Assembly: GCA_000752995.2 (NCBI GenBank)
Contig: LM994635.1
Span: 167,673-231,672 of the forward strand
Origin: Haemophilus massiliensis
GTDB lineage: Bacteria > Pseudomonadota > Gammaproteobacteria > Enterobacterales > Pasteurellaceae
Direction of reading: 5' to 3'
DNA length: 64,000 bases
Part shown: piece by piece, positions 1 to 10,900 of the stretch
Layout of the letters: each line of letters begins with the position of its first letter
Numbering within the stretch: position 1 is the first letter of the stretch
Notes under the pieces: model-generated
Seen by the model: only the letters and a program-made list of their open reading frames with translations
The model's database searches: none
What the model was told of the DNA's origin: nothing
Program-made: the position numbers and the translations under genes

Positions 1-2
1 GT

Positions 3-452
3 GCGCAGGGTATCGGCGTAATTTTGGCCGACAAAGCGCAAAGTGCGGTCAGTATTTTGGAAACTTTGACACATACCGATGTGCCGGTGTTATTGCAGGA
101 TTTTATCGCAGAAGCACAGGGCACGGATTTGCGATGTTTTGTGGTGGGCGGGCAGGTGGTGGCCAGTATGCGGCGTATCGGGCAAAACGGGGAATTCAGA
201 GCCAATTTTCATCGCGGCGGCACGGCGGAAAAAGTTAGTCTGAGTGAGACGGAAAAAGCCATTGCAGTAAAAGCGGCAATTACGCTGGGCTTGGATGTGG
301 CGGGCGTGGATCTGATCCGTTCCGCACAGGGTTTGCTGGTGTTGGAAGTGAACGCCAGCCCGGGACTGGAGATGATCGAAAAGACCAGCGGAATAGATAT
401 TGCGCTTCAAATGATTGCCTATATTGAGAAAAAATTGAAATCTGCGGCTTAG
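3..452 (+). CDS. rimK: RimK-type ATP-grasp ligase, C-terminal part
   Basis: The reading frame is open from the window edge, so the 5' part of the gene is missing. Visible ATP-grasp features are a nucleotide-binding loop (GIGVILAD), the [20 protein letters not shown] strand, the Arg-Asn-phosphate region (FRANFHRGG) and the metal-binding end [17 protein letters not shown]. These match RimK, which adds glutamate residues to the C-terminus of ribosomal protein S6. Family knowledge gives the function; the sequence shows the fold. About 149 codons are present of roughly 300 expected. A different RimK-like ligase remains possible. Confidence 0.85.
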   Translation, partial: AQGIGVILADKAQSAVSILETLTHTDVPVLLQDFIAEAQGTDLRCFVVGGQVVASMRRIGQNGEFRANFHRGGTAEKVSLSETEKAIAVKAAITLGLDVAGVDLIRSAQGLLVLEVNASPGLEMIEKTSGIDIALQMIAYIEKKLKSAA

Positions 453-619
453 CTTAAATGGAAAACGGCTGATGCGCGGTAAAGTGCGGTGAAAAATCGG
501 CGCGTTTTGCTTTTCATCTCATCGGTTCGGCATTACAATGCATTGTAGTGCTGGCATATCAGCACCTGCACTGCGGTATACACAACCCATTGAGCATCGG
601 AATAATAAAAGGAGTGATC

Positions 620-1156
620 ATGATTATCTATTTACACGGGTTTGATTCCAGTAGTCCGGGTAACTACGAAAAAATTATGCAGCTGAAGTTTATTGATGAT
701 GACGTACGTTTTGTGAATTACAGCACGCTGCATCCGCGCCATGATATGCAGTTTCTGCTCAATGAAGTGCATAAATTGGTGTCGGAAACCAGTGATCCGA
801 ATCCGTTGATCTGCGGCGTCGGGTTAGGTGGTTACTGGGCGGAACGTATCGGTTTTTTATGCGGCATTAAGCAGGCGATTTTTAACCCGAATCTGTTTCC
901 TTATGAAAATATGACAGGAAAAATTGATCGTCCGGAAGAATATGAAGATATTGCCACTAAATGCGTGGAAAATTTTCGGCTGAAGAATAAAGGGCATTGT
1001 CTGGTGTTTTTATCCACACAGGATGAATATTTGGATTCTTCTCGCAGTGCGGAGACCTTATCGCCGTTTTATGAGGTGGTTTGGGATTCGGTGGAAACCC
1101 ATAAATTCAGCAAAATTTCTCAGCATTTGCAGCGTTTGAAACATTTTAAGGCCTAG
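620..1156 (+). CDS. ycfP: YcfP-type alpha/beta-hydrolase-like protein (UPF0227)
   Basis: The product is 178 residues, close to the usual 180 of YcfP. It begins [16 protein letters not shown], carries a degenerate nucleophile elbow ([10 protein letters not shown]) and ends with the conserved [11 protein letters not shown] segment. The ATG at 620 is preceded by AAAGGAGTGATC, a good ribosome binding site; the frame is open further upstream but without such a site. Members have an esterase-like fold but the enzymatic activity is not established. A USS-like copy lies upstream in the 453-619 gap, which contains nothing else obvious. Confidence 0.85.
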   Translation: MIIYLHGFDSSSPGNYEKIMQLKFIDDDVRFVNYSTLHPRHDMQFLLNEVHKLVSETSDPNPLICGVGLGGYWAERIGFLCGIKQAIFNPNLFPYENMTGKIDRPEEYEDIATKCVENFRLKNKGHCLVFLSTQDEYLDSSRSAETLSPFYEVVWDSVETHKFSKISQHLQRLKHFKA

Positions 1157-1188
1157 TATTTTTAACCCGCAGTCAAAAATACTCGTTT

Positions 1189-1803
1189 TTATGAGGCATC
1201 TTTGCTGCGGTCTTGCATCTCAAAATCCGGCGGCAATTGCGGATCGGCATCTTCTTCATTGAGTTGTTTAACTTCCGGCGTTGCCATCAATTGTTCCGTT
1301 TTATCGTCGTGGGCGGGTTTGTCTTTGCCAAGTAATTGGTTTTGCAGTTGTGCGTAACTGCTTTGCGGTGACAGCCAAACGGCAAGTAGCGCCTGATTAA
1401 ACTGCATATCGAATTCGTGAGCCAACACCGTATCGTTTAAAATAAAATAGCCGCGATCCGCCAGTGCGATATAGCTTAATACGTCATTGGGCGAAAAATC
1501 GGGGAAGATTTCCTGCATTTTTTTCAGCCAAGCCGCCGAACTGTCTTTGTTAAAATGCTGCGCGTTCATTTCCTTAACCAGACCGATGGCGAAACTTTTT
1601 CCTTCCACCGGCTTGGCGTATTTAAACGAAATCATTAACGGTCGCTGATTTTCCTGATAAGCGCCGGTCTCGCTATAAAGACTGACGGTATAAACATGAA
1701 AAGGTCCCCAGTTATAATCGACGTTACCGACACTTATCCAATGAGCGGAAAGTGCGGTGGAAAACAACCAAGCAAGCAGTAACAAAAAAACCTTAAGTTT
1801 CAT
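1189..1803 (-). CDS. Exported chalcone-isomerase-like domain protein
   Basis: This 204-residue protein starts with a clear Sec signal (Lys-rich start, LLLLAWLFSTALSA, cleavage near residue 19). The remainder resembles the bacterial chalcone isomerase-like domain (Chalcone_3): VYTVSLYSETGAYQ, RPLMISFKYAKPVEG and a second half with FSPNDVLSYIAL. The C-terminal 40 residues are acidic, low complexity and probably unstructured. No catalytic role is known for bacterial members, so it should be read as an exported protein of unknown function. An AAGGAAAT ribosome site precedes the ATG. It lies downstream of fumC but behind that gene's terminator. Confidence 0.6.
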   Translation of the reverse strand: MKLKVFLLLLAWLFSTALSAHWISVGNVDYNWGPFHVYTVSLYSETGAYQENQRPLMISFKYAKPVEGKSFAIGLVKEMNAQHFNKDSSAAWLKKMQEIFPDFSPNDVLSYIALADRGYFILNDTVLAHEFDMQFNQALLAVWLSPQSSYAQLQNQLLGKDKPAHDDKTEQLMATPEVKQLNEEDADPQLPPDFEMQDRSKDAS

Positions 1804-1962
1804 CAGAATTTCCTTGTCGGGTTAATCCCTTTTCCGGCAGCGCGTCAGGCGTTTCGGAACGGAATGTTATCCTTTTCAAATTGGCGGCAGATCGGATTGT
1901 CGTGGGGCTGCCGGAATAATATAGGGTTTATCAACGCTGGGCTGATTATATCAACAAATACG

Positions 1963-1990
1963 AAAAAGGCGAGAATTGCTCCCGCCTTTC
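1963..1990 (-). terminator. fumC terminator
   Basis: On the minus strand AAAGGCG and CGCCTTT form a stem followed by a run of T. It directly follows the fumC stop codon. The rest of the 1804-1962 gap shows nothing I recognise. Confidence 0.7.
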
Positions 1991-2012
1991 GCTTAATTTT
2001 TATCTGAACGAT

Positions 2013-3407
2013 TTATTTTAAACTGCCAACCATATCTTCCGGGCGCACCCACTGATCAAATTGTTCTGCGCTTAATAAGCCTAAATTAATCGCTTCTTCT
2101 TTTAGTGTGGTACCGTTTTTGTGTGCGGTTTTCGCGATTTTTGCCGCATTTTCATAACCGATATGGGTATTTAACGCGGTAACCAGCATTAATGAATTGT
2201 CCAGCTGCATTTTAATGCGCGGATAGTTCGGTTCGATACCGGCGGCGCAGTGTTCGTCAAAGGAGACACAGGCATCTGCCAGCAATTGCGCGGATTGCAG
2301 GAAGTTCGCCGCCATAACCGGTTTAAATACATTTAGCTGGAAATGTCCTTGCGAACCGGCAAATGAAATAGTGGTATCGTTGCCCAACACTTGTGCGCAG
2401 ACCATAGTCATCGCTTCACATTGAGTTGGATTTACTTTACCCGGCATAATGGAAGAACCCGGTTCGTTTTCCGGAATCAGAATTTCGCCGATACCGGAAC
2501 GCGGACCGGAGGCAAGCAAGCGAATATCATTGGCGATTTTAAATAAAGACATTGCCAGCTGTTTTAATGCGCCGTGCGTTTCTACTACCGCATCATGCGT
2601 GGCTAACGCTTCGAATTTGTTTTCCGCGGTAATAAACGGCAAACCGGTGAATTTCGCAATATAATCGGCGACTTTCACATCGTAGCCTTTCGGGGTGTTT
2701 AACCCGGTGCCGACCGCCGTACCGCCTAATGCCAGCTGGCTTAAGTGCGGCAGGGTGTTTTTCAGTGCCAATAAACCGAAATGCAGCTGTGCCGCGTAGG
2801 CGGAAAATTCCTGTCCTAAGGTAAGCGGTGTGGCGTCCATTAAATGAGTACGCCCGATTTTAACCACATCTTTGAATGCCTCGGCTTTCGCCGCGAAAGT
2901 TTTTTGTAACCGTTCGACACAAGGAATAGTAACTTCCACCACTTTTTTATAGGCGGCGATATGCATTGCTGTCGGATAAGTATCGTTGGATGACTGGGAT
3001 TTATTGACATCGTCATTCGGATGAATGACCGATTTTTCACCCAGTTTACCGCCGTTCAGCACATGTGCGCGGTTGGCGATGACTTCGTTGAGGTTCATAT
3101 TAGATTGTGTGCCGGAACCGGTTTGCCAGATCACCAACGGGAATTGCTCATCTAATTTGCCCGCCAGAATTTCATCGCAGGCTTGTGCAATCAGATCACG
3201 TTTTTCCAGCGCTAAAACACCTAAATCATAGTTGGCATAGGCAGCGGCTTTTTTCAGATAGCCGAACGCTTCAATAATTTCTTTCGGCATTGAGGCGGCA
3301 GGGCCGATTTTGAAATTATTGCGTGAACGTTCGGTTTGTGCCGCCCAGTATTTGTCGGCAGGCACTTTCACTTCGCCCATGGTGTCTTTTTCGATACGAA
3401 ATTCCAT
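2013..3407 (-). CDS. fumC: Fumarate hydratase, class II
   Basis: The enzyme interconverts fumarate and malate in the TCA cycle without an iron-sulphur cluster. The 464-residue length is normal. It has the superfamily signature [11 protein letters not shown] near residue 320, the [19 protein letters not shown] active-site region and the [17 protein letters not shown] segment with the catalytic histidine. The ATG follows AAGAGGTAATTATA. It is divergent from holC, with a 286-bp intergenic region containing one USS. Confidence 0.97.
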   Translation of the reverse strand: MEFRIEKDTMGEVKVPADKYWAAQTERSRNNFKIGPAASMPKEIIEAFGYLKKAAAYANYDLGVLALEKRDLIAQACDEILAGKLDEQFPLVIWQTGSGTQSNMNLNEVIANRAHVLNGGKLGEKSVIHPNDDVNKSQSSNDTYPTAMHIAAYKKVVEVTIPCVERLQKTFAAKAEAFKDVVKIGRTHLMDATPLTLGQEFSAYAAQLHFGLLALKNTLPHLSQLALGGTAVGTGLNTPKGYDVKVADYIAKFTGLPFITAENKFEALATHDAVVETHGALKQLAMSLFKIANDIRLLASGPRSGIGEILIPENEPGSSIMPGKVNPTQCEAMTMVCAQVLGNDTTISFAGSQGHFQLNVFKPVMAANFLQSAQLLADACVSFDEHCAAGIEPNYPRIKMQLDNSLMLVTALNTHIGYENAAKIAKTAHKNGTTLKEEAINLGLLSAEQFDQWVRPEDMVGSLK

Positions 3408-3693
3408 TATAATTACCTCTTGTTAAATATAAGAAAACAGGGCAAGTCTAACATTTCAGCGAGGTGAATGGAATGTAGGAGGAATTGTAAACTTCGGTTT
3501 TGTGATTTAGATCATAAAGTGCGGTGGATTTTTTAATATTTTCTACACCTTAGCAAAAGCTGCCGCTTTTTTACCCGTTTAAAAAATTAATATTTTATCT
3601 TCACCGGATTTTTCGCTAAAATCTTGCAGTTTAACAGCCCGTTTTTCTTGATTGTCCGCCATGGACAGCAGCCTAAGCCGGAGTAAGGATTGT

Positions 3694-4119
3694 ATGTCAA
3701 AACACGCTCAGTTTTACATTCTGCATAACGCACAGAGCGCGCAGGCGCTCGCCTGTGATTTGGCGGCTTCTGCATGGCGTTTGGGCAAACGGGTGCTGAT
3801 TGCCTGTGCTACCGAGGCACAGGCACTGGATATTGATGAAGCGCTGTGGCAGCGGGATCCGGAACAGTTCGTTCCGCATAATTTATCCGGCGAAATCACT
3901 CAATACGCCACGCCGATTGAAATTTCTTGGGGCGATAAACGCAATGCGCAACGGCGGGATTTGTTGATTAATTTGCAAATGCAGGTACCAAATTTTGCCT
4001 CCGCGTTCAACCAGGTGATTGATTTTGTGCCGGCAGAAGAAGCGTTGAAAGTGCAGGCACGCGAACGTTATAAGCAATACCGTCAGCTTGGCTGGCAGCT
4101 GAGCACCGAGCAGGCATAA
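3694..4119 (+). CDS. holC: DNA polymerase III chi subunit
   Basis: The 141-residue product starts MSKHAQFYIL and carries the holC pattern: ACDLAASAWRLGKRVLIAC, DEALWQRDPEQFVPHNL, PIEISWGD and the late YRQLGWQL. Chi joins psi in the clamp-loader complex and contacts SSB. I chose the ATG at 3694 because it matches the family N-terminus; an upstream in-frame ATG at 3652 gives an unlikely extension. In many relatives holC follows pepA; here pepA is 14 kb away and holC leads directly into the GNAT gene. Confidence 0.93.
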   Translation: MSKHAQFYILHNAQSAQALACDLAASAWRLGKRVLIACATEAQALDIDEALWQRDPEQFVPHNLSGEITQYATPIEISWGDKRNAQRRDLLINLQMQVPNFASAFNQVIDFVPAEEALKVQARERYKQYRQLGWQLSTEQA

Positions 4120-4128
4120 GGAGAGATG

Positions 4129-4617
4129 ATGTTTCGTTTGAGCACAGCCGATGATTTGCCCCGTATTTTAGATATTTACAATCAGGTTATTGCGCGGCGC
4201 ACTGTTACCGCCGATTTGCAGCCGGTAACACGGGCAGACCGGCAGAATTGGTTTGATTTTCATCGCAACAGCAGCAAATATCCTTTATGGGTTTATGAGG
4301 CGGATAATCATGTGCTCGGCTGGTGCAGCTATTCGCCGTTTTATCAGCGTGCCGCCTATGACGGCGCGGCGGAGGTGAGTTTTTATCTGGACAAAGCGGT
4401 GCAAGGAAAAGGCATCGGTAAGCTATGCGTCGGTTTTCTGATTGAGCAAATGCTGGCTTACCGCTTGCACACTTTATTGGCGTTTGTCTTCGGCAGCAAT
4501 GCTCAGAGTCTGGGATTGTTGCACCGGATGGGATTTGAAATCTGGGGCCGATTACCGCAGGTTGCCGATATGCAGGATCATTTTGAAGATTTGGTGATGC
4601 TGGGGTTTAAAAGCTGA
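4129..4617 (+). CDS. GNAT family N-acetyltransferase (Pat-like)
   Basis: The protein has the phosphinothricin-acetyltransferase-like GNAT layout: RLSTADDLPRILDIYNQVI at the N-terminus, LGWCSYSPF in the middle, the acetyl-CoA loop VQGKGIGKLCVGFLIE and the HRMGFEIWGRLPQVA end. The natural substrate cannot be read from sequence. Two adjacent ATGs exist (4126 and 4129); the second has the better distance from AAGGAG. It starts 9 bases after holC and is likely co-transcribed with it. Confidence 0.85.
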   Translation: MFRLSTADDLPRILDIYNQVIARRTVTADLQPVTRADRQNWFDFHRNSSKYPLWVYEADNHVLGWCSYSPFYQRAAYDGAAEVSFYLDKAVQGKGIGKLCVGFLIEQMLAYRLHTLLAFVFGSNAQSLGLLHRMGFEIWGRLPQVADMQDHFEDLVMLGFKS

Positions 4618-4684
4618 AACTTATTTAAGTTCGTTGGCGGCTGAACACGGATTAACAAGAATTTATACACAATAGAGAAACAAC

Positions 4685-7549
4685 ATGACAAAACCATTTC
4701 AAATGGCGGATCGCTTTGATGCGTCCGCCGTCGAACAAGCACTTTACAAACACTGGGAAGCACAAGGTTATTTTAAACCGAACGGTAATCCGGACGTGCC
4801 GAGTTATTGCATCGCGATTCCGCCGCCGAATGTGACGGGGAGTTTGCATATGGGGCACGCATTCCAACAAACTTTAATGGATACGTTGATTCGCTTTAAC
4901 CGCATGGAAGGCAACAATACTCTGTGGCAGGCGGGTACTGATCATGCGGGTATTGCGACCCAAATGGTGGTGGAACGTAAAATTGCTGCCGAAGAGGGCA
5001 AAACCCGTCATGATTACGGGCGTGAGGCTTTCATCGATAAAATCTGGCAGTGGAAAGCCCATTCGGGCGGTACTATCAGCCAACAAATGCGTCGATTGGG
5101 CGATTCGGTGGATTGGGATCGTGAACGCTTTACCATGGATGAAGGCTTATCCAATGCGGTGAAAGAAGTGTTCGTGCGCTTGCATGAAGAAGGACTGATT
5201 TATCGCGGCAAACGTTTGGTAAACTGGGATCCGAAGCTGCACACCGCCATTTCCGATTTGGAAGTGGAAAATAAAGAAAGTAAAGGTTCGCTTTGGCATT
5301 TCCGTTATCCGTTGGCAAACGGCGCGAAAACCGCCGACGGTAAAGATTATTTGGTGGTGGCAACGACCCGTCCTGAAACAATGTTGGGTGATACCGCTGT
5401 GGCGGTTCACCCCGAAGATGAGCGTTATCAATCGTTGATTGGCAAAACCGTGATTCTGCCGATTGCCAACCGTGAAATCCCGATTATTGCCGATGATTAT
5501 GTGGATCGTGAATTTGGGACGGGCGTGGTGAAGATTACCCCTGCCCACGACTTCAACGACTACGAAGTGGGCAAACGACACGGTTTGGCTATGGTCAATG
5601 TGCTGACCTTAAATGCAGATATTCGCGATAAGGCGGAAATTATCGGCGCAGACGGCAAAATTTGCGAAAACTACACCGCACTTATTCCGGCGGACTATCA
5701 AGGGCTGGAGCGATTTGCAGCGCGTAAGAAAATCGTGGCGGATTTTGATGCCATGGGCTTATTGGAGGAAATCAAACCGCACGATTTGAAAGTGCCTTAC
5801 GGCGATCGCGGCGGCGTGCCGATTGAGCCAATGCTGACCGACCAATGGTATGTTTCTGTTAAGCCTTTGGCGATCGTTGCAACCAAAGCGGTGGAAGACG
5901 GCGAAATCCAATTTGTGCCGAAACAGTACGAAAATCTGTATTTTTCTTGGATGCGTGATATTCAGGATTGGTGTATTTCTCGCCAGCTGTGGTGGGGACA
6001 CCGCATTCCGGCGTGGTACGATGCACAAGGCAACGTGTATGTCGCCCGCGATGAAGCAGAAGTGCGGTCAAAATATCAGTTAAATGCCGAAGTGGAATTA
6101 AAACAAGATGAAGATGTGCTGGATACCTGGTTCTCATCGGGTTTATGGACGTTTTCAACCCTCGGCTGGCCTGAGCAAACCCCAGAATTGAAAACTTTCC
6201 ATCCGACCGATGTACTTATCACCGGCTTTGATATTATTTTCTTCTGGGTGGCGCGCATGATTATGTTTACCATGCACTTCATCAAAGACGAAAACGGTAA
6301 ACCGCAGGTGCCGTTTAAAACCGTGTATGTCACCGGGCTTATCCGTGATGAACAGGGGCAGAAAATGTCGAAATCGAAAGGAAACGTATTAGATCCGATC
6401 GACATGATTGACGGCATCAGCCTTGAAGATTTGTTAGCAAAACGCACCGGCAATATGATGCAGCCGCAACTTGCAGAAAAAATCGCAAAATCGACCGCTA
6501 AACAATTCCCAGAAGGCATTGCCGCACACGGCACGGACGCATTGCGTTTCACCTTGGCGGCACTGGCGAGCAACGGACGTGATATCAACTGGGATATGAA
6601 GCGGCTGGAAGGTTATCGCAATTTTTGTAATAAATTATGGAACGCCAGCCGTTTTGTGATGACCAACGACAAATTGGATCTCACCGAGGCAACCACCGAA
6701 TACAGCCTTGCGGATCGCTGGATCGAATCCACCTTTAACCGTACGGTGGGCGAATTTAGATCGGCCATCAGCCAATACCGTTTCGACTTGGCGGCAAATG
6801 CGATCTACGACTTCACGTGGAACGAGTTCTGCGACTGGTATTTGGAATTGACTAAGCCAATTTTCGCCAACGGCACAGAGGCACAAAAACGTGGGGCGAG
6901 CAAAACCCTTGTGAAAGTGTTGGAAAAATTGCTCCGTTTGGCACATCCAATTATGCCGTTCATCACCGAAGAAATTTGGCAGAAAGTGAAAGGCGTGGCA
7001 GGCGTTTCGGGCGACAGCATTATGGTTCAACCATTCCCAACCGTTGAAACCGCAATGTTAGACGAAACCGCAGAACGCCACATTGCGTGGATTAAAGAGT
7101 TGATCGTGGCGGTGCGCAATATTCGTGCCGAAAGCAATATCGCGCCGAGCAAAGGGTTGGATCTGCTGTTGCGTAATGTGACTGTAAGCGAACAAAACTG
7201 TCTTGAAAATAACCGCACTTTATTGCAGGCTATGGCAAAACTGGACAACATCAGCGTATTGGCGCAAGGTGTTGAGGTGCCTTTATCTGTTACCAAGCTG
7301 GTGGGAAATGCGGAGCTGTTTGTGCCGATGGCGGGTTTTATTAACAAAGAGGCGGAACTGAGCCGTTTAAATAAAGAGATCGAAAAACTGCAAAACGAAG
7401 TGAGCCGTATCGAAAACAAACTCGCGAACGACGCCTTTGTGGCAAAAGCGCCGCAAGCGGTGATTGCCAAAGAACGCGAAAAAATGCAGGGCTACTGTGA
7501 CGGTTTGGATAAGCTGAAACAGCAATATCGAGCTATAGAAGCACTGTAA
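4685..7549 (+). CDS. valS: Valyl-tRNA synthetase
   Basis: This class I synthetase charges tRNA-Val and edits threonyl-tRNA. It has the HIGH motif as HMGH (residues 55-58), the KMSKS loop at residues 560-564, the CP1 editing domain ([17 protein letters not shown]), the anticodon-binding domain and a C-terminal coiled-coil arm (about residues 885-950, Lys/Glu-rich heptads). Length 954 is standard. A strong terminator follows. Confidence 0.98.
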   Translation: MTKPFQMADRFDASAVEQALYKHWEAQGYFKPNGNPDVPSYCIAIPPPNVTGSLHMGHAFQQTLMDTLIRFNRMEGNNTLWQAGTDHAGIATQMVVERKIAAEEGKTRHDYGREAFIDKIWQWKAHSGGTISQQMRRLGDSVDWDRERFTMDEGLSNAVKEVFVRLHEEGLIYRGKRLVNWDPKLHTAISDLEVENKESKGSLWHFRYPLANGAKTADGKDYLVVATTRPETMLGDTAVAVHPEDERYQSLIGKTVILPIANREIPIIADDYVDREFGTGVVKITPAHDFNDYEVGKRHGLAMVNVLTLNADIRDKAEIIGADGKICENYTALIPADYQGLERFAARKKIVADFDAMGLLEEIKPHDLKVPYGDRGGVPIEPMLTDQWYVSVKPLAIVATKAVEDGEIQFVPKQYENLYFSWMRDIQDWCISRQLWWGHRIPAWYDAQGNVYVARDEAEVRSKYQLNAEVELKQDEDVLDTWFSSGLWTFSTLGWPEQTPELKTFHPTDVLITGFDIIFFWVARMIMFTMHFIKDENGKPQVPFKTVYVTGLIRDEQGQKMSKSKGNVLDPIDMIDGISLEDLLAKRTGNMMQPQLAEKIAKSTAKQFPEGIAAHGTDALRFTLAALASNGRDINWDMKRLEGYRNFCNKLWNASRFVMTNDKLDLTEATTEYSLADRWIESTFNRTVGEFRSAISQYRFDLAANAIYDFTWNEFCDWYLELTKPIFANGTEAQKRGASKTLVKVLEKLLRLAHPIMPFITEEIWQKVKGVAGVSGDSIMVQPFPTVETAMLDETAERHIAWIKELIVAVRNIRAESNIAPSKGLDLLLRNVTVSEQNCLENNRTLLQAMAKLDNISVLAQGVEVPLSVTKLVGNAELFVPMAGFINKEAELSRLNKEIEKLQNEVSRIENKLANDAFVAKAPQAVIAKEREKMQGYCDGLDKLKQQYRAIEAL

Positions 7550-7555
7550 TCACTC

Positions 7556-7600
7556 ATCCGTGTGCTGGCTCAAACTGGGAATGCACGCGGATTTTTTTCA
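7556..7600 (+). terminator. valS terminator
   Basis: ATCCGTGTGC pairs with GCACGCGGAT (10 bp, one G-U) and is followed by eight T. It separates valS from the nitrate reductase operon. Confidence 0.8.
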
Positions 7601-7754
7601 CCTCTTTATCTCCCCCCCTCTGATAATACTTCCGTCATAATTTTTTGATGTGGATGCTACTAATGCGGGTTTAATGTCGATAAATATGACGGTTTTTTCA
7701 CCGAAAAAGCAGGCATAAAAGCACGGACATGTTGGCTTTTGTTTCGCATATTTT

Positions 7755-7768
7755 TTGATCTTTGTCAT
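7755..7768 (+). promoter_or_regulatory. FNR-like site upstream of narG
   Basis: TTGATCTTTGTCAT matches the FNR consensus TTGAT-N4-ATCAA at 8 of 10 fixed positions (left half perfect). FNR activates nar operons when oxygen is absent. The distance to a possible -10 (TATAAC, 7805-7810) is longer than the classical -41.5 placement, so position alone does not prove function. Confidence 0.5.
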
Positions 7769-7774
7769 ATAACA

Positions 7775-7865
7775 TACCTATTCCTACCTAGCCGACTACT
7801 CATTTATAACTAGCTAACTTGTAATATAACGCTATGATTTTATTGAATATACCTAATAAACAGTA
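7775..7865 (+). promoter_or_regulatory. NarL/NarP-like heptamer cluster, two 7-2-7 dyads
   Basis: Consensus heptamers are TACYYMT and AKRRGTA. TACCTAT at 7775 and TACTCAT at 7797 match perfectly. TACTCAT-TT-ATAACTA (7797-7812) is a 7-2-7 inverted dyad with 13 of 14 matches, the arrangement preferred by NarP. A weaker dyad (11 of 14) lies at 7850-7865. Pasteurellaceae commonly carry NarQ-NarP, so nitrate control of this operon is a reasonable inference. Confidence 0.5.
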
Positions 7866-7941
7866 ACACTTATTAGGCGTATTTTTTGTATGGCTTTGAG
7901 CGTATAGTTGCTGGACCATATACAAAAAGAAGGAAAACATA

Positions 7942-10900
7942 ATGAGTCATTTCTTGGATCGTTTAACCTTTTTCAGACGTCGTAAGAGCGAATCGTTTGC
8001 CAACGGACACGGTGCATTAATCAACGATGATCGTCAATGGGAAGATGGCTATCGCAGCCGCTGGCAGCATGATCGCATTGCCCGCTCCACCCACGGCGTG
8101 AATTGTACCGGCTCGTGCAGCTGGAAAATTTATGTGAAAAACGGTTTGATTACATGGGAAACCCAGCAAACCGATTATCCTCGTACCCGCCCGGATCTGC
8201 CGAATCATGAACCGCGCGGCTGTCCACGCGGTGCCTCATTCAGCTGGTATGTTTATTCAGCGCAGCGCATTAAATACCCAATGATGCGAGGCGCATTGGC
8301 CCGGTTATGGCGTGCTGCACGCACCACTCAATCTCCGATAGATGCCTGGGCGTCTATTGTGGAAAACGAACAAAAAGCTAAATCATACAAATCACAGCGA
8401 GGATTGGGCGGTTTTGTTCGTTCCACTTGGGATGAAGCGTACGAAATAGTTGCCGCTGCCAACGCTTATACGATCAAGAAATATGGCCCGGATCGTATTA
8501 TCGGTTTTTCGCCTATTCCGGCGATGTCAATGATCAGCTACGCCGCCGGAACGCGTTATTTAGGATTATTAGGTGGAGTGCCGCTTTCGTTTTACGACTG
8601 GTACTGCGATTTACCGCCAGCAAGCCCGCAGGTATGGGGCGAGCAGACAGACGTTTCCGAATCTGCCGATTGGTATAATGCAGATTATTTGCTGGTATGG
8701 GGGTCTAACGTACCGTTGACACGCACTCCGGACGCCCATTTTTATACCGAAGTGCGCTACAAAGGCACAAAAACCGTGGCGATTTCCTCCGATTACGGTG
8801 AAATGGCGAAATTCGGCGATATTTGGCTTGCGCCGAAGCAGGGCACTGACGCCGCGCTTGCGATGGCAATGGGACATGTTATTTTAAAAGAGTTTCATCT
8901 TAATAATCCTTCCGAGTATTTCACGTCTTATATTCGCCGTTATACCGATATGCCGATGTTGGTTCGTCTTGAACACACCGAGAAAGGTCTGATGCCGAAA
9001 TATTTTTTACGCGCCTCAGATTTATCCGCTCAATTCAGTGAAGAAAAAAATCCTGAATGGAAAGTTTTGGCGTGGGATACGCAATCAGACGGTCTGGTTG
9101 CGCCGAATGGGGCGATTGGGTTTCGCTGGGACAGCAGTCGAAAATGGAATCTGGAACAGACCGCACAAGATAAACCGGTACAATTGGCGCTGTCATTAAA
9201 AGCCTGCGCCGATGACGTCGCTGAGGTACAGTTTAACTATTTCTGTGCCGATAACGATGCACTGATTGCACATAAAGTTCCGGTGAAACGGATTCAATTA
9301 GCGAATGGGGAAACTGCACTTGTGGCGACCGTATTCGATTTAACGGTCGCCAATTACGGGGTCGATAATGGTTTACAGGATGACAATGCGGCGAACAGCT
9401 ACGATGAAGACAAGCCTTATACCCCGGCATGGCAGCAGAAACATACCGGTGTCGATCCTGACTTGGTTATTCAGGTTGCCTGCGAATTTGCGCGAAATGC
9501 CGATATGACGAAAGGGCGTTCCATGGTAATTATCGGCGCCGGTTTAAATCACTGGTATCACATGGATATGGCATACCGCGGCGTGATAAATATGCTGATG
9601 CTGTGCGGAACCATCGGGCGTTCCGGCGGCGGCTGGTGTCATTATGTGGGACAGGAAAAATTACGTCCGCAAAGCGGCTGGTCGCCATTGGCATTCGGTC
9701 TGGACTGGCATCGTCCGGCGCGCCAGATGACCGGTACGTCATTTTTTTACGCTCATACTAGTCAATGGCGGCATGAAAAGCTCAGCGCGGACGAGATTTT
9801 AGCTCCGACGGCGGATGAACATATGAAAACCTTATCAATGATCGATTACAACGCTAAAGCCGAGCGTATGGGCTGGTTGCCGAGCGCACCGCAGCTGGGC
9901 GCCAATCCGTTGGATGTGGTTGCACAGGCGGAAAGTGCGGGTGAAAATCCGCAAGATTTTATTGTTAACGGCTTGAAAAACGGTTCCCTTGACCTTGCCT
10001 GTAATGATCCGGATAACCCGCAAAACTTCCCGCGTAATCTGTTTGTTTGGCGCTCCAATTTACTAGGCTCGGCGGGGAAAGGTCATGAATACTTCTTAAA
10101 ATATTTGCTGGGGACGCAAAATGCCGTGTTAAGCGATGAAGAAGACTGTATCACGCCGAGCGAAATTACAGTGCGTCCGGCGGCGGAAGGCAAATTGGAT
10201 CTGCTGACTTGTCTGGATTTCCGCATGAACACCACTTGTCTGTATGCGGATGTTATTTTCCCGACTGCCACTTGGTATGAAAAAGATGATTTGAATACCT
10301 CGGATATGCACCCGTTTATTCATCCGCTGACCGAAGCTGTACAGCCCTTATGGCAAAGTCGCAGTGACTGGGATATTTATAAAGGGTTGGCAAAGAAATT
10401 CAGTGAGCTGGCAAAAGATTACCTCGGTGTGCGCAAAGATATTGTTTTAACTCCTCTGATGCATGACAGTCCGCAGGAAATGGGACAGCCGTTTGATCCG
10501 AAAGACTGGAAACTCGGTGAGTGCGAACCGATTCCGGGCAAAACCATACCGGCGATGACGGTGGTCGAGCGGGATTATGGCGCAATTTATGAACAATATA
10601 CGTCGGTCGGTCCGTTACTGGAAAAAATCAATAATAATGGTAAGGGAATGGCGTGGAACACCCAAGAAGAAGTGGATTTTTTACGCAAACTAAACGGCGT
10701 ACAACCGCAGGGTGCTGGCAAAGGCCAACCTAAACTGGAGACCGCCATTGATGCAGCCGAAATGATTTTGACGTTAGCGCCTGAAACTAATGGGCATGTA
10801 TCTAAAAAGGCGTGGACGGCATTGGGCAATATCACCGGACGGGAGCATACGCACTTGGTTTCGGCAAACGAACATACGCAAATTCGTTTCCGCGATATTG

